Shown: positions 1 to 7,253 of the stretch, in pieces
How the letters are laid out: each line of letters begins with the position of its first letter
How positions within the stretch are numbered: the stretch's first letter is position 1
NCBI RefSeq assembly: GCF_026339875.1
Contig: NZ_JAPEPZ010000001.1
Coordinates: 2,542,001-2,606,000, forward strand
Direction of reading: 5' to 3'
DNA: 64,000 bases
Source: Streptomyces sp. NBC_01571
GTDB taxonomy: Bacteria; Actinomycetota; Actinomycetes; Streptomycetales; Streptomycetaceae
Made by a program: the position numbers and the translations under genes
Notes under the pieces: model-generated
Told to the model about the DNA's origin: nothing
Seen by the model: only the letters and a program-made list of their open reading frames with translations
Databases searched by the model: none

Positions 1-113
1 GCCGACACGGCCCAGAAGCCGGTGGAGTCCAGGGCCGCGGGGTCGCCGGTGACATCGAGGAGACCGGTCGCGACGAGGTCACCGAAGCGGGCGAGAGGAG
101 GGAGGTCGAGCAC
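1..113 (-). CDS. 5' part of a leftward gene, possibly a PabB-like chorismate-binding enzyme
   Basis: Reading leftward from a GTG at 111-113 gives an open frame of 37 codons starting VLDLPPLARFGDLVATGLLD and running off the window edge. Codon use is that of a real high-GC gene. From memory it resembles the N-terminus of Streptomyces chorismate-binding (aminodeoxychorismate synthase component I) proteins, but no catalytic motif lies inside the window, so the function is a guess. No strong ribosome binding site precedes the GTG. It is transcribed away from the tRNA cluster. Confidence 0.45.
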   Translation of the reverse strand, partial: MLDLPPLARFGDLVATGLLDVTGDPAALDSTGFWAVS

Positions 114-269
114 GCAGTCGAGTCTAGGACGGGTGACCTGCGGGTGCCCTGGCCGTGTCCTCGGGCGGACAGACCGCAGCACGCTGCGCAAACGCGTTTT
201 TGTACTGGCCCGGGAATCCGCTAGAGTTCAACACGTCGCCGGGACGCGCAAGCCGACCGGAAACGACAA

Positions 270-342
270 GCGGACGTAGCTCAGTTGGTAGAGCGCAACC
301 TTGCCAAGGTTGAGGTCGCCAGTTCGAACCTGGTCGTCCGCT
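270..342 (+). tRNA. tRNA-Gly (anticodon GCC)
   Basis: A 73-nt cloverleaf. The acceptor arms GCGGACG and CGTCCGC pair, the D arm contains GCTCAGTTGGTAGAGC, the anticodon loop is TTGCCAA with anticodon GCC, and the T arm contains GTTCGAA. CCA is not encoded. It is the first of five tRNA genes on this strand. Confidence 0.97.
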
Positions 343-382
343 CGCAGGACAGTGGGGGATCCACCCGAACCCCCGCGCTCCT

Positions 383-453
383 GGTGGAGTGGCCGAGAGG
401 CGAGGCAACGGCCTGCAAAGCCGTCTACACGGGTTCAAATCCCGTCTCCACCT
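383..453 (+). tRNA. tRNA-Cys (anticodon GCA)
   Basis: A 71-nt cloverleaf with acceptor arms GGTGGAG and CTCCACC, anticodon loop CTGCAAA (GCA) and T loop TTCAAAT. CCA is encoded directly after the discriminator base at 454-456. The next tRNA gene starts one base after that CCA, so the two are almost certainly processed from one transcript. Confidence 0.97.
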
Positions 454-457
454 CCAA

Positions 458-529
458 GGACGATTAGCTCAGCGGGAGAGCGCTTCCCTGACACGGAAGA
501 GGTCACTGGTTCAATCCCAGTATCGTCCA
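458..529 (+). tRNA. tRNA-Val (anticodon GAC), copy 1
   Basis: A 72-nt cloverleaf with anticodon loop CTGACAC (GAC). The body is identical to the next two copies, but the acceptor stem is GGACGAT/ATCGTCC instead of GCGCGAT/ATCGCGC. Both strands of the stem change together, so pairing is kept and this is a functional variant. Confidence 0.97.
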
Positions 530-566
530 CTGGATCGCCCCGCACTGGTGTGCGAGATCCGAACCC

Positions 567-638
567 GCGCGATTAGCTCAGCGGGAGAGCGCTTCCCTGA
601 CACGGAAGAGGTCACTGGTTCAATCCCAGTATCGCGCA
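567..638 (+). tRNA. tRNA-Val (anticodon GAC), copy 2
   Basis: A 72-nt cloverleaf with acceptor GCGCGAT/ATCGCGC and anticodon GAC. It is identical in sequence to copy 3. CCA is not encoded. The 37-nt spacer before it is unrelated to the spacer before copy 3. Confidence 0.97.
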
Positions 639-677
639 CGCAGTACGCCCCGGATCCTGTACGTTGAGGTCCGTCCC

Positions 678-749
678 GCGCGATTAGCTCAGCGGGAGAG
701 CGCTTCCCTGACACGGAAGAGGTCACTGGTTCAATCCCAGTATCGCGCA
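678..749 (+). tRNA. tRNA-Val (anticodon GAC), copy 3
   Basis: A 72-nt cloverleaf identical to copy 2. CCA follows the discriminator base at 750-752. It is the last gene of the cluster and is followed within 10 nt by a strong hairpin. Confidence 0.97.
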
Positions 750-758
750 CCAGCCAGA

Positions 759-790
759 AGCCCCCGGCCGTCTCGTACGGTCGGGGGCTT
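759..790 (+). terminator. terminator of the tRNA cluster
   Basis: A 13-bp stem (arm AAGCCCCCGGCCG, one G-T wobble) with a 6-7 nt loop lies just after the last tRNA. The tail is T-rich but has no long T run, as is usual for Streptomyces terminators. It sits between the rightward tRNAs and the leftward zinc-ribbon gene and could serve both. Confidence 0.75.
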
Positions 791-835
791 CGTCGTGTTC
801 GCCACGCCCGGCCGGGGACACCCCGGCCGGCACGA

Positions 836-1141
836 TCACGACGAGAAGAGCATGTGCCCGAAGCTCTTGTGACGGTGGTGTCCGCCGTGGCCGCCACCGT
901 AGTGACCGCCGCCGTGGCCACCGCCGTGCGGGGCGCCCCAGGCGGGCGCGGGAGCACCCGGGTACGCCTGCGGGGCGGCCGGGGGCGGCGGCGCGGGCTG
1001 CGACCACTGCGACTCCACGCGGGTCAGCGCCTCCAGCTCGCCGTAGTCGAGAAAGATCCCGCGGCAGCCGCTGCACTGCTCGATCTGGACACCGTTGCGG
1101 TTGTACGTGTGCATCGGCGCATGGCACTTCGGACACTGCAT
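836..1141 (-). CDS. small TFIIB-type zinc-ribbon protein
   Basis: A 101-residue protein of unknown role. Residues 3-30 form a zinc ribbon with two CxxC pairs (CPKC at 3-6 and CSGC at about 24-27) followed by RGIFLDYGELEAL, the pattern of the zf-TFIIB family. Residues 50-101 are low complexity: Pro/Ala-rich, then Gly/His-rich with repeated GGGH units that could bind metal. The ATG at 1139-1141 is chosen because GAGGAG lies 6 nt upstream; the frame stays open much further but covers the neighbouring gene. The family is common in actinobacteria, with no assigned reaction. Confidence 0.85.
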   Translation of the reverse strand: MQCPKCHAPMHTYNRNGVQIEQCSGCRGIFLDYGELEALTRVESQWSQPAPPPPAAPQAYPGAPAPAWGAPHGGGHGGGHYGGGHGGHHRHKSFGHMLFSS

Positions 1142-1215
1142 GCTCGGCTCAACTCCTCGCCGGTCGGTACTGCTTCCGCCAGGACAGACACTGCCCGGCC
1201 TCGATCGGTTGCACC

Positions 1216-2154
1216 CTACGTCGTCGGACCGGGTCCCAACTGCGGCGGGACGGCTCCCATTCGGCCGCAGGCGTCGATCACGGCCTGCTGCACCTCGTCC
1301 AACGGGCGGTCCGCCGCGACGGACTTGGCGATCGCCAGGGCCGCGGTCTGCACCGTGAGGGCGCGGGCGGCCGTGTCCAGGGCGGGCCAGGGGTCGCCGT
1401 CGGCGGGGACCGCCGGGCCGGCCGCGCCCCGGTAGGCGGTCAGGAAGCGGGTCCAGTCGTCGGGCGGGAGCAGGCCGCAGGCGTACCAGGCGGCCGGTCG
1501 GGCCAGGTCCCAGGCCGGGACGCCCACCCCGAGGTCGTCCACGTCGATGAGGAGCCAGCGGCCGGCCGGAGCGGGGTGCCGGACGAGCTGGCCGAGATGC
1601 AGGTCTCCGTGGCACAGGGTGTCCGGCCCGGGCATGGCCGCCTCGGCGCGGGCCCAGGCCGGGAGGACCGCCCAGGCGCGCAGGACCGGGGCGGAGGCCG
1701 GATGCGGACCCGCCGCCCGGAGCCGGGCGATCGCCCGGGCCGCCTTGACGGGTCCCCGCATGGGCGGCACGCCGGCCGGAGCGGGAGTGCGGTGGAGGCG
1801 GGCCAGCAGGGTCGCGGCCGCCTCCCAGGGGGCCGCCTCGGGGACCTCGGGGTCGACAGGGGTGCCGTACGGCCAGAAGGTGACCGGCCGCCCGTGGAGG
1901 TCGGCGGGCTCCGGGCGCAGCGGGGTGAGGAGGATGCCGGACAGGGCGGGGTGCGCGGCGACCGCGAGGCGGCGGGCGAGGTCGGCGGGATCCGTGCCGG
2001 GCGCGTGGGCCTTGGCCACGGTGTCGCCGTGGCGTACGACGGTGCCGTCGGCCCGGTCGGCGAGCACACTGTCCCGGTGCGCGCAGGCGCCGGCCGCGGG
2101 GTGGGCCGCGCTCCGCGCCCCGGCGGTCAGCGCGGGCAGCACGTCTGCGGTCAC
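1216..2154 (-). CDS. APH-family phosphotransferase
   Basis: A 312-residue protein of the aminoglycoside/choline-kinase-like phosphotransferase fold. The catalytic loop is LCHGDLHLGQLV (HGDLH, Brenner motif) and the metal-binding segment is LLIDVDDLGVGVPAWDLARP. These act in ATP-dependent phosphoryl transfer to a small-molecule hydroxyl; the substrate cannot be told from sequence and resistance should not be assumed. The GTG at 2152-2154 is chosen because AGGGGGA lies just upstream; an ATG further out adds a low-quality extension that would run through the hairpin at 2265-2304. Confidence 0.82.
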   Translation of the reverse strand: MTADVLPALTAGARSAAHPAAGACAHRDSVLADRADGTVVRHGDTVAKAHAPGTDPADLARRLAVAAHPALSGILLTPLRPEPADLHGRPVTFWPYGTPVDPEVPEAAPWEAAATLLARLHRTPAPAGVPPMRGPVKAARAIARLRAAGPHPASAPVLRAWAVLPAWARAEAAMPGPDTLCHGDLHLGQLVRHPAPAGRWLLIDVDDLGVGVPAWDLARPAAWYACGLLPPDDWTRFLTAYRGAAGPAVPADGDPWPALDTAARALTVQTAALAIAKSVAADRPLDEVQQAVIDACGRMGAVPPQLGPGPTT

Positions 2155-2264
2155 GGGTCCCCCTGGGTGCGTTCGGTACCGGGCGAGCGTACGCAGCGGG
2201 ACGCACCGCGACGAATCCGCCGTCCCCGGCGCCCGCTGTCGTGCCTCCCCGGGCGGCCGCAAAA

Positions 2265-2304
2265 CAATGCCCGCGCAGCTCCCCAGCTGCGCGGGCATTT
2301 TTTG
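2265..2304 (-). terminator. strong intrinsic terminator
   Basis: A perfect stem with arm AATGCCCGCGCAGCT and loop CCCC, with T-rich tails on both strands (TTTTTG rightward, GTTTTG leftward). It lies downstream of the small membrane protein gene at 2387-2596 and upstream of the APH gene, so it separates two leftward units. Confidence 0.88.
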
Positions 2305-2386
2305 CCGTCCGCCGCACCCCCGTCCCCACGGGGTTTCATGGCCGGATGTCCCCGCCCGGACCGCTCTTCCGGGCCTGGGGCGCCGC

Positions 2387-2596
2387 TCAGCGCCCCAGCA
2401 TCACGCCCACGGACGACGCTTGTGTGACCACTGACTCCCAGCCGCCGAAGACGACTACGAGCAGGGCCGCCAGAGGAAGGACCATCGCTGTCGCCACCAA
2501 GGGGTGGCGCTGACCCTGGCGACGCGGGCGGAACGCGGCGCTGTATGCCCTGCGTCCCTGCGTGCGGATCGCCGTCCGCGGTGCCGTGTGGGCCAT
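2387..2596 (-). CDS. small single-pass membrane protein, unknown function
   Basis: A 69-residue protein. Residues 1-33 are very basic (many Arg, few acids), residues 36-52 form one hydrophobic helix (LVATAMVLPLAALLVVVFGG), and a short tail follows. The charge pattern predicts a cytoplasmic N-terminus. The ATG at 2594-2596 has GGAGAGGG upstream. I do not recognise a named family. Confidence 0.7.
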   Translation of the reverse strand: MAHTAPRTAIRTQGRRAYSAAFRPRRQGQRHPLVATAMVLPLAALLVVVFGGWESVVTQASSVGVMLGR

Positions 2597-2836
2597 GGTC
2601 CCTCTCCTGACCGAGCATCTGTGTGGTTGGCAGCGGCGGGTGTCTGACCTCGGGGGACGAGTGCTGCACCCGCCGCTTGACCTCAAATCTATGGGCGCGA
2701 CGGCACCGGGTCGTCATGCCCTCGTACCGATTGCCGGGCCTCCCGGAGGATGAGCGATGACCTGCGGTGTACTCCCCTGGGTGGAGACGAGGACCTAGGT
2801 CTCAGGGTCTTCCCGGAGGGGGCGGCCGGTGCGCCC

Positions 2837-3070
2837 CTACTGCTCCGAGCTGTCCTCCCTGGGCACCGGCTGCTCGACCAGCGCCAGCACCCGCGTCGCC
2901 ATGAAGCGCGCGGTGCGCACGACTGATCCACTTCGGGTGACTTCGCTCACTTCCACGACACCTCGGCGTACCGCTGTCTCCACCCTGCGGCCCGCCCTGC
3001 TCGCCACCACCTCGTACGTACGCGTCGTGTCCCCGGCGTCCACGACTATCTCCACGCGATCACCCTTCAC
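2837..3070 (-). CDS. small conserved hypothetical protein
   Basis: A 77-residue soluble protein starting VKGDRVEIVVDAGDTTRTYE. It reads as alternating beta strands (EIVV, TYEVVAS, RVETAV, GVVEVSEV) and ends in an acidic tail (PREDSSEQ). The GTG at 3068-3070 is preferred over an upstream ATG because GGGGGA lies about 10 nt before it and the extra N-terminus has no gene-like composition. It is divergent from the protein kinase gene, with about 200 bp between starts. Function unknown. Confidence 0.7.
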   Translation of the reverse strand: MKGDRVEIVVDAGDTTRTYEVVASRAGRRVETAVRRGVVEVSEVTRSGSVVRTARFMATRVLALVEQPVPREDSSEQ

Positions 3071-3272
3071 GGGCTCAATCCCCCTTCTGCGACGGGTGGT
3101 TGGGATCACTGCCGGCCCAAGGCCGTGCTGTTCGCGCACTCCCTGACCACCTCTCAAGTTTCCCACCCGGCACTGACAATCGATCGGGCCGCGAGGGCGC
3201 GGCCTCTGCGCGCTCCCGGCCGCGGAAACGTAAGCTGTGGCTCGTCAAACGGACCGGGCAGCGGGGATGGAC

Positions 3273-4607
3273 ATGGCGATGATGCGCCTGAGGCGCGAGG
3301 ACCCGCGTGTCGTCGGCTCGTTCAGGCTTCACAGGCGGCTCGGCGCGGGTGGGATGGGCGTGGTCTACCTGGGCTCCGACCGCCGCGGTCAGCGGGTCGC
3401 GCTCAAGGTGATCCGGCCGGATCTGGCGGAGGATCAGGAGTTCCGGTCACGGTTCGCGCGCGAGGTCTCGGCGGCCCGGCGGATCAGGGGCGGCTGCACG
3501 GCCCGGCTCGTGGCCGCCGATCTCGACGCGGAGCGGCCCTGGTTCGCCACGCAGTACGTGCCCGGGCCCTCGCTGCACGACAAGGTCGCCGAGGAGGGCC
3601 CGATGGCGGCCGCCGACGTGGCGGCCGTGGGCGCCGCGCTCTCCGAGGGACTCGTGGCGGTGCACGAGGCGGGGGTCGTGCACCGTGACCTGAAGCCGTC
3701 CAACATCCTGCTGTCCCCGAAGGGGCCGCGGATCATCGACTTCGGCATCGCCTGGGCGACGGGGGCCTCCACCCTCACCCATGTCGGCACGGCCGTCGGC
3801 TCGCCCGGCTTCCTGGCGCCCGAGCAGGTGCGCGGCGCTGCCGTCACCCCGGCCACGGACGTCTTCGCGCTGGGGGCCACCCTGGCGTACGCGGCGACCT
3901 CCGACTCGCCCTTCGGGCACGGCAGTTCCGAAGTGATGCTCTATCGGGTGGTGCACGAGGAACCGCAGCTGCACGGCGTTCCCGACGCACTGGCTCCGCT
4001 CGTCCGGGCCTGCCTCGCCAAGGACCCCGAGGAGCGCCCCAGCACGCTCCAACTGTCCTTGCGGCTCAAGGAGATCGCCGCTCGCGAGGCACAGGGCATG
4101 ACGGACGTCCGGCCGCCCACGCAGCGCAACGACCCCGACCGGCCGACGGGGCGCCTCGCCGAGCAGTACGCCGAACAGCCCACCCAGCGCCGCCCGCAGG
4201 GCACTCCCCCGCCGCGCACCGGCGGGACGAACGGCGGCGGCTCCCGGCCGGCCCCGTCGGGTTCGCGTCCCACGCCCTCCCGGAGCACCGGGCGCTCCGG
4301 CAGCCGCCCCGCTCCCCGCAGCGGGGCCGGGCGGCAGGGGCCTCGGACCACCGGGACCGGGCGCCGGGGGCCCGCCAATCCGCGGCTGCTGCGGCAGCGG
4401 CTCTTCGTGTTCGTCGTGGTGACGCTGCTCGTCGCCCTGGGCATCGCGGTGGCGCAGGGCTGCCAGGGTCCGGCGCGCGGGCTCGGCGACGGGGGCGGGC
4501 ACCAGGTCGTACGGGTCCTCGGACAGGAGCGGCCGTCGCCCTGGCCGGGGCCCACCGGGGACGTGGGGGGCGAGCGGCACCTGGGCGTCGAGGGGACGGC
4601 CGGCTAA
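3273..4607 (+). CDS. membrane-anchored Ser/Thr protein kinase (PknB type)
   Basis: A 444-residue Hanks-type kinase. It shows the glycine loop GAGGMGVV (24-31), catalytic Lys45 in VALKVI, HRDLKPSN with Asp139, and DFG at Asp156. After the kinase domain (to about 280) comes a Pro/Gly/Ser/Arg-rich linker, one transmembrane helix (about 376-396, FVFVVVTLLVALGIAVAQG) and a 47-residue outside tail without PASTA repeats. A -10-like TAAGCT at 3231-3236 would place the transcript start near 3243, after the GTG at 3237. I therefore use the ATG at 3273, preceded by GCGGGG; ATG 3267 is possible. The stop codon TAA overlaps the end of a MITE-like repeat, so the C-terminus may have been trimmed or replaced. 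Confidence 0.9.
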   Translation: MAMMRLRREDPRVVGSFRLHRRLGAGGMGVVYLGSDRRGQRVALKVIRPDLAEDQEFRSRFAREVSAARRIRGGCTARLVAADLDAERPWFATQYVPGPSLHDKVAEEGPMAAADVAAVGAALSEGLVAVHEAGVVHRDLKPSNILLSPKGPRIIDFGIAWATGASTLTHVGTAVGSPGFLAPEQVRGAAVTPATDVFALGATLAYAATSDSPFGHGSSEVMLYRVVHEEPQLHGVPDALAPLVRACLAKDPEERPSTLQLSLRLKEIAAREAQGMTDVRPPTQRNDPDRPTGRLAEQYAEQPTQRRPQGTPPPRTGGTNGGGSRPAPSGSRPTPSRSTGRSGSRPAPRSGAGRQGPRTTGTGRRGPANPRLLRQRLFVFVVVTLLVALGIAVAQGCQGPARGLGDGGGHQVVRVLGQERPSPWPGPTGDVGGERHLGVEGTAG

Positions 4608-4769
4608 GGGCTGTCCCGTAATCCCCGGTGGATCGGCGCGCGGCGTCAGATTCGGTGCATCGCAAGGCGGAGGGTCGACCTCATACTGGGCGTATTCGGG
4701 CGATCCGACAACGCGGCGAGGTGCCGTGGCTGTCGTCGTGCGCCCGCCGGTGATCACGGGACAGCCCTT
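4606..4769. mobile_element. MITE-like element with 26-bp inverted repeats
   Basis: A 164-bp non-coding segment bounded by inverted repeats. The left arm 4606-4631 begins AAGGGCTGTCCCGTAATC; the right arm 4744-4769, read in reverse, begins AAGGGCTGTCCCGTGATC. By eye 23 of 26 positions match. No transposase is encoded. I recall similar segments scattered through Streptomyces genomes, which would fit a non-autonomous transposon derivative, but cannot confirm it here. No target-site duplication is evident. The left end supplies two bases of the kinase stop codon. Confidence 0.75.
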
Positions 4770-4792
4770 GGGCCGACGCGCCCGGCCGCACG

Positions 4793-4816
4793 GGACGCCC
4801 GGAGATCCGGGCGTCC
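4793..4816. terminator. hairpin between convergent genes
   Basis: A perfect 10-bp stem (GGACGCCCGG, loop AGAT). It lies between the rightward kinase and the leftward methyltransferase and probably terminates both. The MITE-like element sits between the kinase stop and this hairpin. Confidence 0.7.
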
Positions 4817-4885
4817 GGGTGACGTCCGTGCATCCGGGACGAAGACCGGGACAGCTCACGTGCCCCGCGACCGGGCAACGGCCGG

Positions 4886-5704
4886 TCAGACGCCGGGGCG
4901 CCCCGTCGCCACCGCGTAGAACGCGACCGCGGCCGCCGCACCCACGTTGAGCGAGTCGACGCCGCGCGCCATCGGGATGCGGACCCATTCGTCCGCCGCC
5001 ATCAGGGCCTTCGTGGAAAGGCCGTCGCCCTCCGCGCCGAGCATCAGCGCGACCCGGTCCATCCGGTACGGGGCCGCCTCGTCGAGGGATCGCGCCTTCT
5101 CGTCCGGGGTGAGGGCGAGCAGCGTGAAGCCGGCCTCGCGGACCGACTCCAGGCCCCTGGGCCAGCTGTCGAGACGCGCGTACGGGACGGAGAAGACCGC
5201 GCCCATGGAGACCTTCACGGAGCGGCGGTAGAGCGGGTCGGCGCAGTCCGGGGAGAGCAGCACCGCGTCCATGCCGAGGGCGGCGGCGGAGCGGAAGATC
5301 GCGCCGATGTTGGTGTGGTCGTTGACCGACTCCATGACGACCACCCGGCGGGCGGATCCCAGGAGTTCGTCCGCGGTCGGCAACGGTTTGCGCTGCATGG
5401 AGGCGAGCGCGCCGCGGTGCACGTGATAGCCGGTGACCTGTTCGGCGAGCTCCGGGCTGACCGCGTAGACCGGGGCCGGCAGCTCGTCGATGACATCGCG
5501 CATGACGTCGACCCACTTGGCGGACAGGAGCATGGAGCGCATCTCGTATCCGGCGTCCTTGGCCCGTCTGATGACCTTCTCGCCCTCGGCGATGAACAGG
5601 CCTTCGGCGGGTTCGCGCTTGCGGCGCAGCTCCACGTCGGTCAGGCCCGTGTAGTCGCGCAGACGCGGGTCGTCCGGGTTCTCGACGGTGATGAGATCGG
5701 CCAC
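4886..5704 (-). CDS. TrmH/SpoU-family RNA 2'-O-methyltransferase
   Basis: A 272-residue SAM-dependent RNA methyltransferase of the SPOUT class, expected to methylate a ribose in rRNA or tRNA. The N-terminal substrate-binding part is followed by the three family motifs: NDHTNIGAIFRSAAALG (motif 1), LMLGAEGDGLS (motif 2, about 225) and IPMARGVDSLNVGAAAAVAFY (motif 3, near the C-terminus), which form the knot that binds SAM. The start is a GTG (5702-5704) with only a weak upstream purine run. Exact target unknown. A second member of the family lies at 60502-61362. Confidence 0.9.
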   Translation of the reverse strand: MADLITVENPDDPRLRDYTGLTDVELRRKREPAEGLFIAEGEKVIRRAKDAGYEMRSMLLSAKWVDVMRDVIDELPAPVYAVSPELAEQVTGYHVHRGALASMQRKPLPTADELLGSARRVVVMESVNDHTNIGAIFRSAAALGMDAVLLSPDCADPLYRRSVKVSMGAVFSVPYARLDSWPRGLESVREAGFTLLALTPDEKARSLDEAAPYRMDRVALMLGAEGDGLSTKALMAADEWVRIPMARGVDSLNVGAAAAVAFYAVATGRPGV

Positions 5705-5768
5705 AGGGTGATACTGCCTTGTCCTGAGTGCGGTGCCAACGGCTGGGAAAGGGTTGGGTTACCCCGGG

Positions 5769-7025
5769 TTACTCGGATACTTCCGGAGCCGGCCCTACCG
5801 GTTGTCCGGGGCCGACGTTCACGACCTCGCCGACGACGATCACCGCGGGCGGCCTCACGTCCTGTGCGACGACGGTCTCGGCGACCGTCGCCAGGGTCGC
5901 GTCGACCCGGCGCTGCGCGGCGGTCGTGCCCTCCTGGACCAGGGCGACGGGGGTGTCGGCCGGCTTGCCGTGGGCCATCAGGGTCTCGGCGATCCGGCCG
6001 ATCTTGTCGACGCCCATGAGGATGACGAGTGTGCCGCGCAGTTCGGCGAGGGCCGGCCAGTCGACGAGGGAGCGTTCGTCGTCGGGGGCGACATGACCGC
6101 TCACCACGGTGAACTCATGTGCGACACCCCGGTGGGTGACCGGGATGCCGGCCGCCCCGGGCACCGAGATGGAGCTGGAGATGCCGGGGACCACGGTGCA
6201 GGCGATGCCCGCCTCCGCGAGTGCCTGGGCCTCCTCCATGCCACGGCCGAAGACGAAGGGGTCGCCACCCTTGAGACGGACGACGGACTTGCCCTGTTTC
6301 GCGTGCTCGATCAGCGCGTGGTTGATCGCTTCCTGGGCCATGTACCGGCCGTACGGGATCTTCGCCGCGTCGATGACCTCGACATGCGGCGGAAGTTCGG
6401 CCAGCAGGTCGCGCGGGCCGAGGCGGTCGGCGATGACCACGTCGGCCTCGGCGAGCAGACGGCGGCCGCGGACCGTGATCAGGTCCGGGTCGCCGGGACC
6501 GCCGCCGACCAGGGCGACACCCGGGGCGCGGGTGCGGTGGTGCGGCGCCACCAGGGTCCCGTCGCGGAGCCCCTCGACCACCGCGTCACGGATCGCCGCC
6601 GTGTGCCGGGGGTCGCGGCCCCGCGCGTCCGTCGTGAGGACCGCGACCGTCACGCCCTCGCTGTGTCCCGTCGCCGGCGTCCAGGCCGTCGCCGCGTCGG
6701 CGTCGTCGGAGCGGACGCACCAGACGCGGTGCCGCTCGGCCTCGGCGGAGGCCGCCGCGCTCGCCTCGGGATCACTGGTGGCGATCAGGGCGTACCAGGC
6801 ACCGGCGAGGTCGCCGTCCTCGTAGGGACGCCTGGTCCAGGTGATCTCGCCCGCGTCCGCCATCGCCTCGACGGAGGGGGTCGCCTCCGGTGACACGAGG
6901 TGGATGTCCGCGCCCGCGGCGATGAGTGCGGGGAGACGGCGCTGGGCCACCTGGCCGCCGCCGAGGACGACCACGCGGCGGCCGGTCAGGCGGAGACCTA
7001 CGGGGTAGGCGGGGTGTTCGGCCAT
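5769..7025 (-). CDS. cobA: siroheme synthase-like uroporphyrinogen-III C-methyltransferase
   Basis: A 418-residue two-domain protein. Residues 1-150 resemble the NAD-dependent precorrin-2 dehydrogenase part of CysG (VVVLGGGQVAQRRLPALIAAGADIHLVSP). Residues about 165-405 are the SAM-dependent methyltransferase that converts uroporphyrinogen III to precorrin-2 (VGGGPGDPDLITVRG; RLKGGDPFVFGRG). It therefore feeds cobalamin and possibly siroheme synthesis, and lies next to bluB-cobT and cobL. The ferrochelatase/dimer domain of classical CysG seems shortened. The ATG at 7023-7025 begins MAEHPAYPVGLRL; longer starts add only low-complexity sequence. The names cobA and cysG are both used for such proteins. 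Confidence 0.9.
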   Translation of the reverse strand: MAEHPAYPVGLRLTGRRVVVLGGGQVAQRRLPALIAAGADIHLVSPEATPSVEAMADAGEITWTRRPYEDGDLAGAWYALIATSDPEASAAASAEAERHRVWCVRSDDADAATAWTPATGHSEGVTVAVLTTDARGRDPRHTAAIRDAVVEGLRDGTLVAPHHRTRAPGVALVGGGPGDPDLITVRGRRLLAEADVVIADRLGPRDLLAELPPHVEVIDAAKIPYGRYMAQEAINHALIEHAKQGKSVVRLKGGDPFVFGRGMEEAQALAEAGIACTVVPGISSSISVPGAAGIPVTHRGVAHEFTVVSGHVAPDDERSLVDWPALAELRGTLVILMGVDKIGRIAETLMAHGKPADTPVALVQEGTTAAQRRVDATLATVAETVVAQDVRPPAVIVVGEVVNVGPGQPVGPAPEVSE

Positions 7026-7253
7026 GGCGGTGCGGCTCCTCGTACGGACGGTGCGGTGGGGCGCGCCGCGGCTGTGGAGCGGCCCTGACGTGCGGATTTT
7101 AGGCGCCGGCCCGGTGAACGGGCCGGGTGGGGGTTGCTTCCCGGGCCCGCCTCCCCCCGAAACCGGGGCTGTGCCGCGGGCGGGCGCGCGGGCGGGGCGC
7201 GGTGGTGGGCAGGTCCTCCGCACCGCGGAACGCCTGCCCACCACGTCGGCCGG

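Noticed and set aside
270..749. Integration site (att) of a mobile element at the tRNA cluster
   Set aside because: No integrase, excisionase or tRNA 3'-end duplication is visible in the window.
836..2329. 497-codon ORF joining the zinc-ribbon protein to upstream sequence
   Set aside because: It reads through the phosphotransferase gene in another frame; the zinc-ribbon protein has its own ATG with a good binding site.
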